A stretch of 64,000 bases of DNA from NCBI GenBank assembly GCA_008360975.2, contig CM039210.1, positions 22,839,007 to 22,903,006 on the forward strand. Reading direction: 5' to 3'. The DNA is from Lichenostomus cassidix. Taxonomy: Eukaryota; Chordata; Aves; Passeriformes; Meliphagidae. The stretch's first letter is position 1. Each line of letters starts with the position of its first letter. Shown here in pieces: positions 33,443 through 42,900 of this stretch. The notes beneath the pieces were generated by a model. The model did no database searches, was not told the DNA's origin, and saw nothing but the letters and a program-made list of their open reading frames with translations. A program made the position numbers and the translations under genes.

Positions 33443-34206
33443 AGCGCGGCACGGCTCCGCGCCAGGACACAAATTCTACAGCCGTCTCTCCCTGCCCTGC
33501 CACCCCTGCCACGGATGATAACTGCGCACCACACAGCGGAACGGACAAGAGACTCTGTCTTGTAAGTACTGATACACACCACTTCTGCAATGGACATCAA
33601 CAACACATATATGTGGGCTTTGAAAAACCTTTTGACAGGACTGTGGACATTCTAGTTGTCGGGGACACTAAGCATGGTCCACCTGAACTTTTTATTTTAC
33701 CCGAGGTGCACAAAATAGACCCCAATGGACAAGTACAAATTTCTGTCTCCTGTAACAACACTCCCTGGTTTCTATCAAAGGGTCAGGTAGTAGCACAAGC
33801 TATCATACTACCTGAAAACCACCCCAGGTGCCACAGAACACCTTCCATTTGGTGGGCAGAAGTTGTAGGCGCAGACAAGCCCATGCTGCATTGTAAACTA
33901 CACAATGATAAATCCACTGCTTACCTGACGGGGATGGTAGACACAGGGGCCGATGTAACCATCATTTCTCGAGCAGAATGGCCCCAGGACTGGAAGACCA
34001 AACCAGCAGGCGGCAGAATCACAGGCATAGGAGGGTCAGCAACTTCCCAGAGGAGTACAAATAATATCATCATAGAAAGCCCTGAAGGACACACAGCCAC
34101 CATCCGCCCGTACGTAATTGACTCTGGTTTTACCCTCTGGGGCAGAGATCTCCTTACCCAGTGGGGGACTCAGCTGGTAATCCCACCTCCATCTCAGGAT
34201 TTTTAG
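33430..34206 (+). CDS. pro: ERV-E dUTPase-like and protease
   Basis: An open frame reached by -1 frameshift from gag. The first 130 or so codons resemble a decayed dUTPase-like fold (VGFEKPFDR; FLSKGQVVAQAIIL aligns with the family's G-x-R-I-A-Q motif), as in betaretroviruses, where dUTPase precedes protease. The aspartic protease follows, with active site GMVDTGADVT (about 33934-33963), a GIGGSA flap-region motif and GRDLL near the C-terminus. It ends TTT TAG at 34204-34206, right at the second frameshift site. No stop or frameshift interrupts it. Loss of typical dUTPase catalytic motifs suggests that part is structural only. Confidence 0.85.
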   Translation, partial: KRTVKRGTAPRQDTNSTAVSPCPATPATDDNCAPHSGTDKRLCLVSTDTHHFCNGHQQHIYVGFEKPFDRTVDILVVGDTKHGPPELFILPEVHKIDPNGQVQISVSCNNTPWFLSKGQVVAQAIILPENHPRCHRTPSIWWAEVVGADKPMLHCKLHNDKSTAYLTGMVDTGADVTIISRAEWPQDWKTKPAGGRITGIGGSATSQRSTNNIIIESPEGHTATIRPYVIDSGFTLWGRDLLTQWGTQLVIPPPSQDF

Positions 34207-36908
34207 TTGGGGCCACTGGGGTGCACTCCACCCCGCCCCTAACCTGGAAGACAAGCGACCCCGTGTGGGTGACCCAGTGGCCCCTAAGCACAGAGAAGCT
34301 CAGCGCTCTAGAATCCCTAGTAGAAGAACAGCTCGCCAAAGGTCATATTGTACCATCTAATAGCCCTTGGAACTCCCCTGTCTTTGTCATACGGAAACCT
34401 GGAAAAGACAAATGGAGGCTCCTCCAAGACCTCAGGAAAATCAATGAAGTCATTGAAGATATGGGACCCCTACAGCCTGGCCTGCCCTCGCCCTCAATGC
34501 TTCCTAGGAATTGGAAGCTTGCTGTCATTGACATTAAGGACTGTTTCTTCACAATCCCCCTACACCCAAGTGATGCTCCTCGGTTTGCTTTCTCCGTGCC
34601 ATCCCTAAACCAGGAAGCCCCCCAGCGCAGATACCACTGGTGTGTGTTACCCCAGGGTATGAAAAATTCTCCAACTATTTGCCAATGGTACGTGGCTCGC
34701 GTCCTGTCCCCCATCCGCAAAGAGTTTGCACGTTCTATCATTCTCCACTACATGGATGATGTGTTAATTTGTGCACCAAATGATAAATACCTGAACTTAA
34801 CTCTAGAAAAAACTATTCAAGCCATTGAGAAAGCAGGGTTTGAGATCCAGCAGGAAAAGATTCAGCGTACCTGCCCGTGGACCTACCTGGGACTCCGCAT
34901 CAGCGAACGGACCATCGTACCCCAGCAGCTCACCATTAAAGACAACCCAAGGACACTCCGGGACTTGCACCAACTGTGTGGTTCTATAAACTGGATTCGT
35001 CCTCTGCTGGGAATTACTACGCAAGACCTTGCTCCGCTGTTTAACCTCCTGAAAGGCTGTGACCACCTGGACTCGCCCCGAGTCATCACAGAGGAGGCCC
35101 GGGAATCCATCGCTAAGGTACAGCTTGCCCTGTCTTCTCGCCAAGCCCATCGGACAAGTCCTGAGTTGCCTTTTAATTTCATCGTTCTGGGTGAGTCACC
35201 TAGGCTGTATGGACTGATTTTTCAATGGGACACTGCACAAAAAGACCCACTTCTTATAATAGAGTGGATTTTCTTACCACATCAGCCGCTCAAAACCATA
35301 ACAACACGACAGGAACTAGTAGCTCAACTAATTATGAGAGCCAGAGCACACCTCCGTACCCTTGCAGGGTGTGATTTCACCTGCATCTATCCGTCATTGG
35401 AAAGTGAATCCTTAGCAAACATACTCCAAACAAATGAACACCTTCAAGTTGCTCTGGATAGTTATCCAGGCAAGATTTCAAATCATCATCCAAAACACAA
35501 ATTATTCAATTCGGCTTTTCATTTGGCCCCAAAAGAACTCCAAAGTCGAACCCCTCTCAAGGCTCTGACTGTTTTTACAGATGGCTCCGGGAAATCCCAT
35601 AAGTCAGTCGTGACTTGGAAACATCCCGAAACGCAAGTGTGGGAGCACGATATCCAAATAATCGAAGGCTCACCGCAAATTGCGGAACTTGCGGCTGCTG
35701 TTAGAGCTTTTGAGATGTTCGAAGAACCTATTAATCTGGTAACAGATTCAGCTTATGTAGCTGGAGTAGTCACCAGAGCAGAACATGCCTGGCTAAAAGA
35801 AGTGTCAAATCCTAAATTGTATAAACTGCTCTCAAAACTTGTTTTTCTGCTTTCCCACAGAAAGCAGCCGTTCCATGTGATGCATGTGAGGTCACACACC
35901 GATCTCCCTGGACCAGTTGCTGAAGGGAATCGGAGGGTAGACGCTCTAGCTATGCCAGTGAAAGCTCCTAACATTCCAGACACCTTTGCTCAGGCAAAGC
36001 TGAGCCATCAATTTTACCATCAGAATGTACCAGCACTCATGAGAATGTTTAAATTACCCCGAAACCAGGCAAGGGCAATTGTAGCAACCTGTCCTAGCTG
36101 TCAGAGCTACCAAGTGCCATCATTAGGGTCTGGAGTTAACCCCCGGGGTCTAGGCAGCTGTGAAGTCTGGCAAACAGATGTAACCCATGTCCCCCAGTTT
36201 GGCAGATTGAAATATGTACACGTTTCTGTAGACACATTTTCTGGAGCTGTTTTTGCATCTGCCCATGCAGGAGAAAAGGCAAGAGATGTTATAAAGCACT
36301 TTCTCCTTGCTTTTGCTACCCTGGGCGTTCCTGCTGAGATAAAAACTGACAACGGTCCAGCATACATCTCTAACAAACTTCAAGAGTTTTTTAGCTCATG
36401 GGGCATCAAACACATTACAGGTATCCCCCACTCCCCCACAGGACAATCCATAGTTGAGAGGACCCACCAGACAATTAAGAGGGTCCTAGACCAACAGCGG
36501 GGAGGGTCAGAACTCAATTCTCCCATTATGAGACTCTGCAAAGCCCTCTTTACAATAAATTTCTTAAACAATTCGTTTGAAGAGCCTGACCCCCCTGTGT
36601 TCCGGCATTTTACCAATTCGACCCAAGCCAAATTGAAAGAACAACCACCAGTGTTAATCAAAGATCCAGAAAGCCATCAAATATCAGGCCCTTTTTCACT
36701 AATTGTATGGGGGAGGGGATATGCTTGTGTTTCCACACCTTCAGGACCCAAGTGGATACCAGGAAAATATGTAAAGCCCTACCTCCGACCGTCAGCGACA
36801 GCTCCTGAGCAGGCGAAAGATGACACACCAGACACTGACAAAGAAACTCCAGACAAAGAAACCAGTGCCGCTTGGAGAAGACGTCGGCGCAAGATTCCAG
36901 CCACGTGA
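34161..36908 (+). CDS. pol: ERV-E pol (RT, RNase H, integrase), open
   Basis: A 915-codon open frame entered by -1 frameshift at 34197-34203. RT shows WRLLQDLRKIN, VIDIKDCFF and catalytic HYMDDVL (about codon 196). RNase H has VFTDGSG, IAELAA and TDSAYV. Integrase has an HHCC domain (H-x3-H, then CPSC), and a core with D in QTDV, D in KTDNGPAY and E in SIVERTHQ; the last two are 35 residues apart, as in DD35E enzymes. A short arginine-rich tail precedes the stop. All key catalytic residues are present, so this could encode an active enzyme. The YMDD box and gene order fit class II retroviruses. Confidence 0.93.
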   Translation: MGDSAGNPTSISGFLVGATGVHSTPPLTWKTSDPVWVTQWPLSTEKLSALESLVEEQLAKGHIVPSNSPWNSPVFVIRKPGKDKWRLLQDLRKINEVIEDMGPLQPGLPSPSMLPRNWKLAVIDIKDCFFTIPLHPSDAPRFAFSVPSLNQEAPQRRYHWCVLPQGMKNSPTICQWYVARVLSPIRKEFARSIILHYMDDVLICAPNDKYLNLTLEKTIQAIEKAGFEIQQEKIQRTCPWTYLGLRISERTIVPQQLTIKDNPRTLRDLHQLCGSINWIRPLLGITTQDLAPLFNLLKGCDHLDSPRVITEEARESIAKVQLALSSRQAHRTSPELPFNFIVLGESPRLYGLIFQWDTAQKDPLLIIEWIFLPHQPLKTITTRQELVAQLIMRARAHLRTLAGCDFTCIYPSLESESLANILQTNEHLQVALDSYPGKISNHHPKHKLFNSAFHLAPKELQSRTPLKALTVFTDGSGKSHKSVVTWKHPETQVWEHDIQIIEGSPQIAELAAAVRAFEMFEEPINLVTDSAYVAGVVTRAEHAWLKEVSNPKLYKLLSKLVFLLSHRKQPFHVMHVRSHTDLPGPVAEGNRRVDALAMPVKAPNIPDTFAQAKLSHQFYHQNVPALMRMFKLPRNQARAIVATCPSCQSYQVPSLGSGVNPRGLGSCEVWQTDVTHVPQFGRLKYVHVSVDTFSGAVFASAHAGEKARDVIKHFLLAFATLGVPAEIKTDNGPAYISNKLQEFFSSWGIKHITGIPHSPTGQSIVERTHQTIKRVLDQQRGGSELNSPIMRLCKALFTINFLNNSFEEPDPPVFRHFTNSTQAKLKEQPPVLIKDPESHQISGPFSLIVWGRGYACVSTPSGPKWIPGKYVKPYLRPSATAPEQAKDDTPDTDKETPDKETSAAWRRRRRKIPAT
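34197..34203 (+). promoter_or_regulatory. Pro-pol -1 frameshift site GGATTTT
   Basis: G GAT TTT in phase with the protease frame, followed at once by its TAG stop. It is one base from GGATTTA, known at the pro-pol junction of mouse mammary tumour virus. A -1 shift enters the pol frame. Confidence 0.75.
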
Positions 36909-37012
36909 ACAGCTATTTGTGCCGCCTTCAAGCAGTTCCCCAAACCCACAAATCCCTTATCTGTTACCCTCATGTGTTTCCCTAACCCACAACCTTATTA
37001 CCTGTGTCTTAT

Positions 37013-37052
37013 GAAAAAAAGGGGGGATGAGGGGGAAAAAAGAAAGAAGTAA
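37013..37052 (+). promoter_or_regulatory. Internal polypurine tract in ERV-E
   Basis: Nearly 40 bases of A and G (ATG AAAAAAAGGGGGG then a second GGGGGAAAAAAG block) lie between pol and env, about 1.3 kb before the tract at the 3' LTR. It could prime a second plus-strand start during reverse transcription or simply be an old tract copy. Confidence 0.45.
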
Positions 37053-37126
37053 CAGAAAACCATCTTTTAATGATTTTTGCTTGAAATCCCACAGAAAAAA
37101 GGACTACCTATACCTCTCTTACCACC

Positions 37127-38446
37127 ATGCCTGTAATTGCCTACCTCTGCATTCTCCTGACCTCCTGCATCCTGTTACCACCAGAGGTTGTCGCATGGAT
37201 TGTCCCTCAGCCAAAGACCAATATATGGGTTACATTGGCAAAAGCACTCCAGCAAGACCATATGTGCCTGTCGATGGGCAGCGTCAGTGACCCACTTTCA
37301 TCATGCCTGGTGGGGATCCCTCTCCACAAAGATGAACTGCCTTTTGCAAACGAGGTGCTCCCCCAGAAAGAAGCTTGGGAGAAATGGGTAAGCACGCTGG
37401 CAACAGCACCAGAGGAACCCCACGAATTACTATTATTGGGGTCCTCCCAGGCTACCCTTTGCCTCAAGTTTGTCTTCAGCCCGAAAGGAGGGATGGCATT
37501 ATCCTGGTCAGAACACCAGAAATTAAGTCATAGTAGAAAAGCAACACCCCAGGGAAAGGTTTACTCTGTCAGTAATTGGTGTCAGGATAAAAAGGTCATC
37601 CCAACAGAGTCATCTGTACACCCCAAAGCACTGCCCAAAGGTGTGTTCCTGATTTGTGGGAATCAGGCGTGGTCTGGAATCCCATCCCAGCTCCAAGGGG
37701 GACCGTGCACTCTTGGCAGGCTTTCTGTACTAGCACCCAACAAAACCCAAATTCTGCATTGGAAAAAACATACTCGATTGGCCCGCCAAAAAAGAAATAT
37801 ACAACAATTAGATCCTAATTGTGATAGCGAAATTATCAATTGGTCATTGTCTAAAAGGATTGCTGCATCGTTTTTCCTGCCTGGAGTGGCAGCAGCAAAA
37901 GCCTTAGGTTAACTTAGCCACCTTGAGTGCTGGCTCGGAAAGCATGCTAACCTAACCTTGAGTGCCCTCTCTCAGCTTCTTGAAGATGAAGAAACCACCA
38001 GGCATGCAACACTGCAAAACAGAGCAGCCATCGATTTTCTTTTATTGGCCCATGGACATGGCTGTGAGGAATTCGAGGGACTGTGTTGCTTTAACCTGTC
38101 ATCTCATAGCCAGAGCATCCACGCGACGATACAGAAAATAAAGGATCAAATCAAAGAACTGAAGACAGAAAAGGAAACAGACTGGATTGGCGATCTTTTC
38201 GGACAGTGGGGACTTCAAAGATGGCTAGCATCCTTAGTTAAAACTGGACTGTGGGTGATCCTAATAATTTTCCTTGTTCTAAGCTTGTTCGGTTGCCTCA
38301 AGAAGTGTTTAACTAAGCAAGTAGGGGAGGCCTTTCCTTTAAATAAAGAAGGGGGAGTTGTTGGGGTGAGTGATACCACCTCAGGAACTGCTGAGGAGCT
38401 GAGTGGTTCCAATACAGCAGAACCCCACTGGTGGAAGCCTTCTTAG
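37127..38446 (+). pseudogene. env: ERV-E env, one in-frame stop
   Basis: The start has a good ACCACC context and a hydrophobic leader (residues 3-23). The surface unit is short, about 215 residues, with a basic region ARQKR before the transmembrane unit. A TAA at 37910-37912 stops it just after VAAAKALG; the same frame then runs open to 38446. The downstream part has a coiled-coil-like helix, a QNRAAIDFLL immunosuppressive-type segment, CEEFEGLCC (CX6CC) and one membrane segment (about 38240-38300). This TM is strongly avian-alpharetrovirus-like. The frame ends inside the 3' LTR. Only the stop breaks it. Confidence 0.88.
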
Positions 38447-38882
38447 TCCTCCCCTCTGGAGAACACAATGGTTCCTCCCCAAATTGTGTAAATCCCCCCA
38501 GCTGTAACCTAACCCTTGATTGCATGCCTTCCTCCTCCCATTGGTTGTGGTGTTCCCCCCGCCTCCTCTCCCCTGACCCTCCAGCCGCCCCTTTAAATGT
38601 AGACGGCTGGGGTGTCTGGCCCTCTTTTAGCCCTGGAACCCTTCAGAATAAACTCTGGAACCTCCGGCTGACTGAGTGCTCTGAATTCTTTGTCTTTGGT
38701 AACGCACGAGTTATCCAACTCCGTGGGTGAGTGAGAATATGTGCCTTACACCGGCACGGGTGTGAGAAAGGCTTTTCTGTACAGCACCAGGCAGTGCTGG
38801 CTGGAGTGATCTCTCAATAGCCATAGAGACACTTTCGGTAAACGCAGAGGCCTGGTTCCACCCCTCCTCCCCCTCCGCGTTA
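38359..38882 (+). repeat. 3' LTR of ERV-E with adjacent purine tract
   Basis: It starts TGTTGGGG right after AAAGAAGGGGGAG (38345-38357), the polypurine tract, and ends CGCGTTA. It is 524 bp and almost identical to the 5' LTR. TAAAGT follows. Confidence 0.95.
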
Positions 38883-38888
38883 TAAAGT

Positions 38889-39018
38889 CACCTACAAGAA
38901 CAAGGGCTGGTGATCCTGAAACATCCTCCAGCTGCTTGTAGACTAAATTATCTACCTCTTCTTCATGAATAGGTGGTCAATAACAGACTCCCAGCAGGAT
39001 GTCAGCCTTATTGGCTTT
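38889..39018 (-). pseudogene. CR1 LINE endonuclease fragment
   Basis: This is the middle of the CR1 endonuclease region on the minus strand, between the ERV-E insertion and the solo LTR at 39024. Only about 130 bases survive as a separate piece, so assignment depends on the flanking CR1 segments, which it joins in order. Confidence 0.65.
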
Positions 39019-39023
39019 CCCCT

Positions 39024-39764
39024 TGTGGCAGGACATTTCCCCCCTCCCCCTTCTCTCTCTCCCTGATCGGTCCCAAGAAATGGATGGCTCAGATTAGGTT
39101 GATAGCCTAATCAACAGCTACCTGGTGCTGGCGACTGAAAGTCTGAAAAGACACTCCCCTGTGGAATGTAGAGAGAATGTGAGAAATTTTTAGTGACCAC
39201 AAATACACACTTTTATCCTATAAAAAGCTCATGAAATCTCAGAAAAGGTAGAAGCTTTCTACATGGACATTGGAGCGTGAAGTAAAGTCTTCTCCCCTGG
39301 GCTTGGATGCAGACCCTGTGGTTACTTCCCGTGGGATTGGGTGAGGAAGACTAATGTATTCCAGCTCCAAAATTGGATTTGGTAAGATCATTGGTTTCCT
39401 AAATTGTATTATTCCAGCTAACTTATAGGCACCTTTCTTAACTTGCATTTCAGCTAGCTCAAGCAAGCATTTCTTAACTTGCATTTTTTTTGAACTATTT
39501 TTATAGTTCAAGCAAGCTTTTACCTCATAATTGCATTTTTAGCTATTATAGTGTTGCAATTATGCATTCATTGTGTGTCTATGTGTGTCAATCTGTTCTA
39601 TGTCTGTATGTTTGTTATTTTCTGTGTCTAATAAATGGTATTTTTGGACAAATCGGCCAAATATCAAAAAAACTTGTGAACGGGACTAAGTCTTGGGGAA
39701 CTAGCTATCTTAAAGTCTGTCAAACTGCAAAAGCACATAAAGCTCCTGTCTCCCATGCAAGACA
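39024..39764 (+). mobile_element. Solo LTR in CR1, target duplication CCCCT
   Basis: Ends TGTGGCAGGACA and ATGCAAGACA, 741 bp, flanked by CCCCT at 39019-39023 and 39765-39769. Same family as 7486 and 28471. AATAAA lies near 39630. Confidence 0.95.
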
Positions 39765-39769
39765 CCCCT

Positions 39770-40922
39770 TAATCCTTACCCATCGGCATTCAACTTCACA
39801 ATCATTACTTTCAATTTCCACAGCATCAAAAGCCTCCCTAATATAAATGGCCACCCCTCCACATCTTCTCCCTCTCTTGTCTCCTCTGAAGAACTTATAG
39901 CCATCCAGTGCAGCGCTCCAGTTATGCGAGTCATCCCACCAGGTTTCTGTGATGGTGACTACAGCATAGCTTTTCTGCTGCACCATGACTTCCAGCTCTT
40001 CTTGTTTGTTACCCATGCTGCGGGCATTAGTATACATGCACTTTAGCTGGGCTGCTACTTTCACCCCTGACTCTGACTTACCACCCTTGGGCTTGCTTCT
40101 GGAGAACCCAGTTGCACCCTCTTCCCCCTTCAAACCTAGTTTAAAGCCCTCTCAGTGAGATCTGCCAGTTCATGGGCTAAAATCCTTTTGCCCTTAACAG
40201 ATAGTTGGAGCCCATCTGGCTACAGCAGGCCAGGTGCCATGAAAATTGCCCCATAATCAAAGAACCCAAAATTCTGTCAATGGCACGGACCCTTGAGCCA
40301 CTTGTTGGTAATGGGGGCTCTCCTGTTCCTTTCATTGTTTGTCTCTGCTACCAAAGGGACTGAGCAAAACACTATTTGTTCTCCTGCCCTATCGACCACT
40401 CGACCCACTGCCCTAAAGTCCCTTTTAAATGCCCTGGTACTCTTCTTTTCAATCTCATCACTGCCAGCCTGGAGTATCAACAACGGGTAATAATCAGAGG
40501 GCTGAATCAGCCCAGGGAGTCTCTCTGTAATATCCTGTCCCCAGGCCCCAGGGAGGCAACAGACATCCCTGTGGGATGGATCCGGTCGACACACAGGTCC
40601 CTCTATCACCCTCAGAAGAGAGTCGCCTACCATGACTACCCTTCTTTTCTTTATAATGCTAGAGGTAATGATCCATCCGACAGGGGAAGTAGAATTGGGA
40701 GGCTCACTGGGCAGATTATTTTCTTCTATGTCATCTGGCTGACCCTCCTCATCCAGGACCTCATACCTATTCTGAAGTGGCACCTCTGTAGGCGATGGGG
40801 GTCAGGAGGAATTTTTATTACCTCCCTGATAAGGAACCCATTTCCACTCCCTTTCATCCACCAGGTGTCCTCCTATTGCCTGACGGTAGGAGGCATGGGA
40901 GTCCTCTGACTTCTGGGGGGCT
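39770..40922 (-). pseudogene. CR1 LINE ORF1 end and endonuclease start
   Basis: A 168-codon minus frame (40783-40277) carries VVMVGDSLLR and LILQAGSDE, the esterase-like (GDSL) domain of CR1 ORF1. A second frame (40133-39720) begins the ORF2 endonuclease with CMYTNARSMGNKQEEL, TETWWDDSHNW and GVAIYIREAF, the last part running into the solo LTR. The order ORF1, endonuclease, RT continues leftward to 29770. Both frames have stops and lost residues, so the element is dead. Confidence 0.88.
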
Positions 40923-41106
40923 TCTTATTATACGTGTTCTGGAGCTCCACCCTGTTCCAGTGCAGCCTGGATCAGTCCATGGCAGGTGGTGATGCTGTGT
41001 TTCCACTGCTGGGGCAGTAGGTTCCAGATGTACCGCATACCCCTCCAGGTGAAAGCAAATTGGGGTCTGCACTCTGCCACCAGAGGGACCCTGAAAAATG
41101 CATTAA
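40923..41106 (-). pseudogene. ERV-L-type RT fragment
   Basis: The minus strand encodes NAFF, PLVAECRPQFAFTWRG and HGLIQAALEQG, which matches RT of A1 and A2. It is cut by CR1 on one side and an LTR on the other. Confidence 0.75.
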
Positions 41107-41890
41107 TGTGTTGGTTTTGCATGGCCTGGTTTTGGGTAGTGGGGGGACCACAAAGATGGCTCCTGTGACAAGCTTCTGGAAGCTTTCACCATGTCCAGCA
41201 GAGCCAATCTCTGATGGCTCTGAAGATGATGGACATGCTGCTGGCCAAGCCTGGGCCAATTAGAGATGGTGGTTACGCCTCTGTGATAACATATTTAAGA
41301 AGAAATCTAAACAATGTGCACACGCAGTTTCTTCTAGGCAGGGAAGAGGAGGAGGTGAGAACATGTGAAGGAAACAACATGGAGATGCAAAGGTCCGTGG
41401 AGAAGGTGGGGGATGAGGTGGGGGATGAGGTGGGGGAGGAGGTGGGGGAGGAGGTGCTTCAGGTGCTAGAGCTGAAATTCCTCTGCAAGCCATGGTGAAG
41501 ACTAGGGTGAAGCAGGTTGCCACCCTGCAGCCCGTGGGGTTTACAGTGGAGGCAGAGATCCACTTGCAGCCTGGGGGGGGGGGGGAGGTGCCCACGCCAG
41601 AGTGGGTGGATGGCTAGAAAAGGCTGTAATCCAGTGGGAGATCCAGTAGAGAGAGGGGGGCCCTGCTTCCAGGTGCAGCAGCCTGTCCTTGGAGGTCTGC
41701 ACCCCATGGACGAGTGACCCACGCCACAGCAGTTTTGGGAGGACTGTTTGCCCATGGGAGGAACTCACGTTGAAGTAGTTTTGGGAAGACTGCTGCTTGT
41801 GAGAGTGGACTCACGCTGGAGGAGTTCATGGAGAACTGTCTGCTGTGGGAGGGACCCCACGGCACAGCAGGGGAAGGACTCCTCTCCCTG
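41107..41890 (-). repeat. ERV-L-type LTR fragment
   Basis: The reverse complement matches the 3' two thirds of the LTR at 8383-9500. The end TGTGTTGG is intact at 41107; the other side is truncated at 41890, where a different LTR starts. It includes a G run (41573-41585) and short GGTGGGGGAGGA-like repeats (41405-41455). Confidence 0.8.
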
Positions 41891-41937
41891 TGTTGGAAAA
41901 TATATCAGGTTAAAAATGTTGTATAACTTTAGTCGAA
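41891..41937 (+). repeat. LTR with TGTTGGAAAATA start, left part, split by ERV-D
   Basis: It starts TGTTGGAAAATATA and stops at AGTCGAA where ERV-D begins. The reverse-complement copy at 59016-59215 continues across the break, and here that continuation lies at 51485. Confidence 0.8.
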
Positions 41938-42499
41938 TGTGATAAATTACAATCAGTTTAGTTCACGAACTATTTGAAAAGGGTGATAGGCCTTAGGTTG
42001 CCTTTCCATTTATTTTTCTTTTTGCTGTTATGAAAACGATTCTTGCTTTAAACCAATGTACTTGGGCAGGCTGATGGCAACCCTCTACAGGATGCTTGCA
42101 AGAGGCATTTTGCCCAACCCCCACGGGACAGATACAAAAGGAATTTGACTCAGGGACCATAAAACCTCCCCCCCTGCCAAGAGTCCTGTGCGACCCCCAC
42201 GGTGAGACCATCCCAGGAGGCCCAGTAACAACCACTCAACACAGAGCACGACAGCCTAGACGACTCAGCAGCCAATCAAGGATTCATGAAGGGACGCCAA
42301 TCAAGGCATACGGAGGGAGTGAGTTACTAAGGATTATAAAAGTTCGCTCTCTGAAAACCGCAGCGCGGTGCATAGAGGTATGCTTGAACCTCTGCCCGTC
42401 CAGCGCTGTCTTGACTGATATCCGCTTGCTTTTATTAATTAATAAATTCTTTAATTGGATATACGTCTCTGATTGGATAATGAGGCTCTATTTATAACA
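41938..42499 (+). repeat. 5' LTR of ERV-D
   Basis: It starts TGTGATAAATTAC and ends TTTATAACA, 562 bp. A TATA-like TTATAAAAG lies near 42334 and AATAAA near 42441. A CCAATCA-type motif is duplicated with 25 extra bases (about 42270-42300) compared with the 3' LTR. Confidence 0.95.
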
Positions 42500-42502
42500 A
42501 TT

Positions 42503-42520
42503 TGGTGCCGTGACTCGGAT
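42503..42520 (+). promoter_or_regulatory. Primer-binding site of ERV-D, tRNA-His
   Basis: TGGTGCCGTGACTCGGAT is an exact complement of the tRNA-His 3' end including CCA, three bases after the LTR. HERV-H-type gammaretroviruses use the same primer. Confidence 0.9.
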
Positions 42521-42900
42521 TGGGAAATTCCCCTGGAGTTCCCCAAAGGGAGGCGCCCCGTCGTGATTTGACAGCCTGGAGGGGACACTCCACTGGCGCA
42601 CCCCTACCCGAAGAACCCAAATTTCGGATATCAGCCAAGGGTTCAAGGCCCCTGAAATTCAGTGCACAGAAGCCACAAGACGCCGGACAGCGGAGTGTGA
42701 GTATCGGTTGAGATACAGAGACACACACGGCGTGGGTGGTCGGGGTGGTTTTCCCGGAGTGCAGCGTGTGAGACGTCCATCTACGGACAAAGTGATTGGG
42801 ACTCCCCAGTAGCGCAGTTCCTGTTCCCCGCGAGGGGTCAGGTCGCGACCAGGAGAAAGCGAGTGTTTTGTTGTGGGTGAGTATGAGGGCACTCCGGAAG

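Larger units (their letters stand above)
30723..38882 (+). mobile_element. ERV-E, young class II-type provirus, duplication TAAAGT
   Basis: A complete 8.16-kb provirus inserted in CR1 and flanked by TAAAGT (30717-30722 and 38883-38888). Order: LTR, Lys-type primer site, splice donor, gag, dUTPase-like/protease, pol, env, purine tract, LTR. Both LTRs are 524 bp and differ at about six positions by eye. Protease and pol frames are open; gag has two frame changes and env one in-frame stop. Confidence 0.95.
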
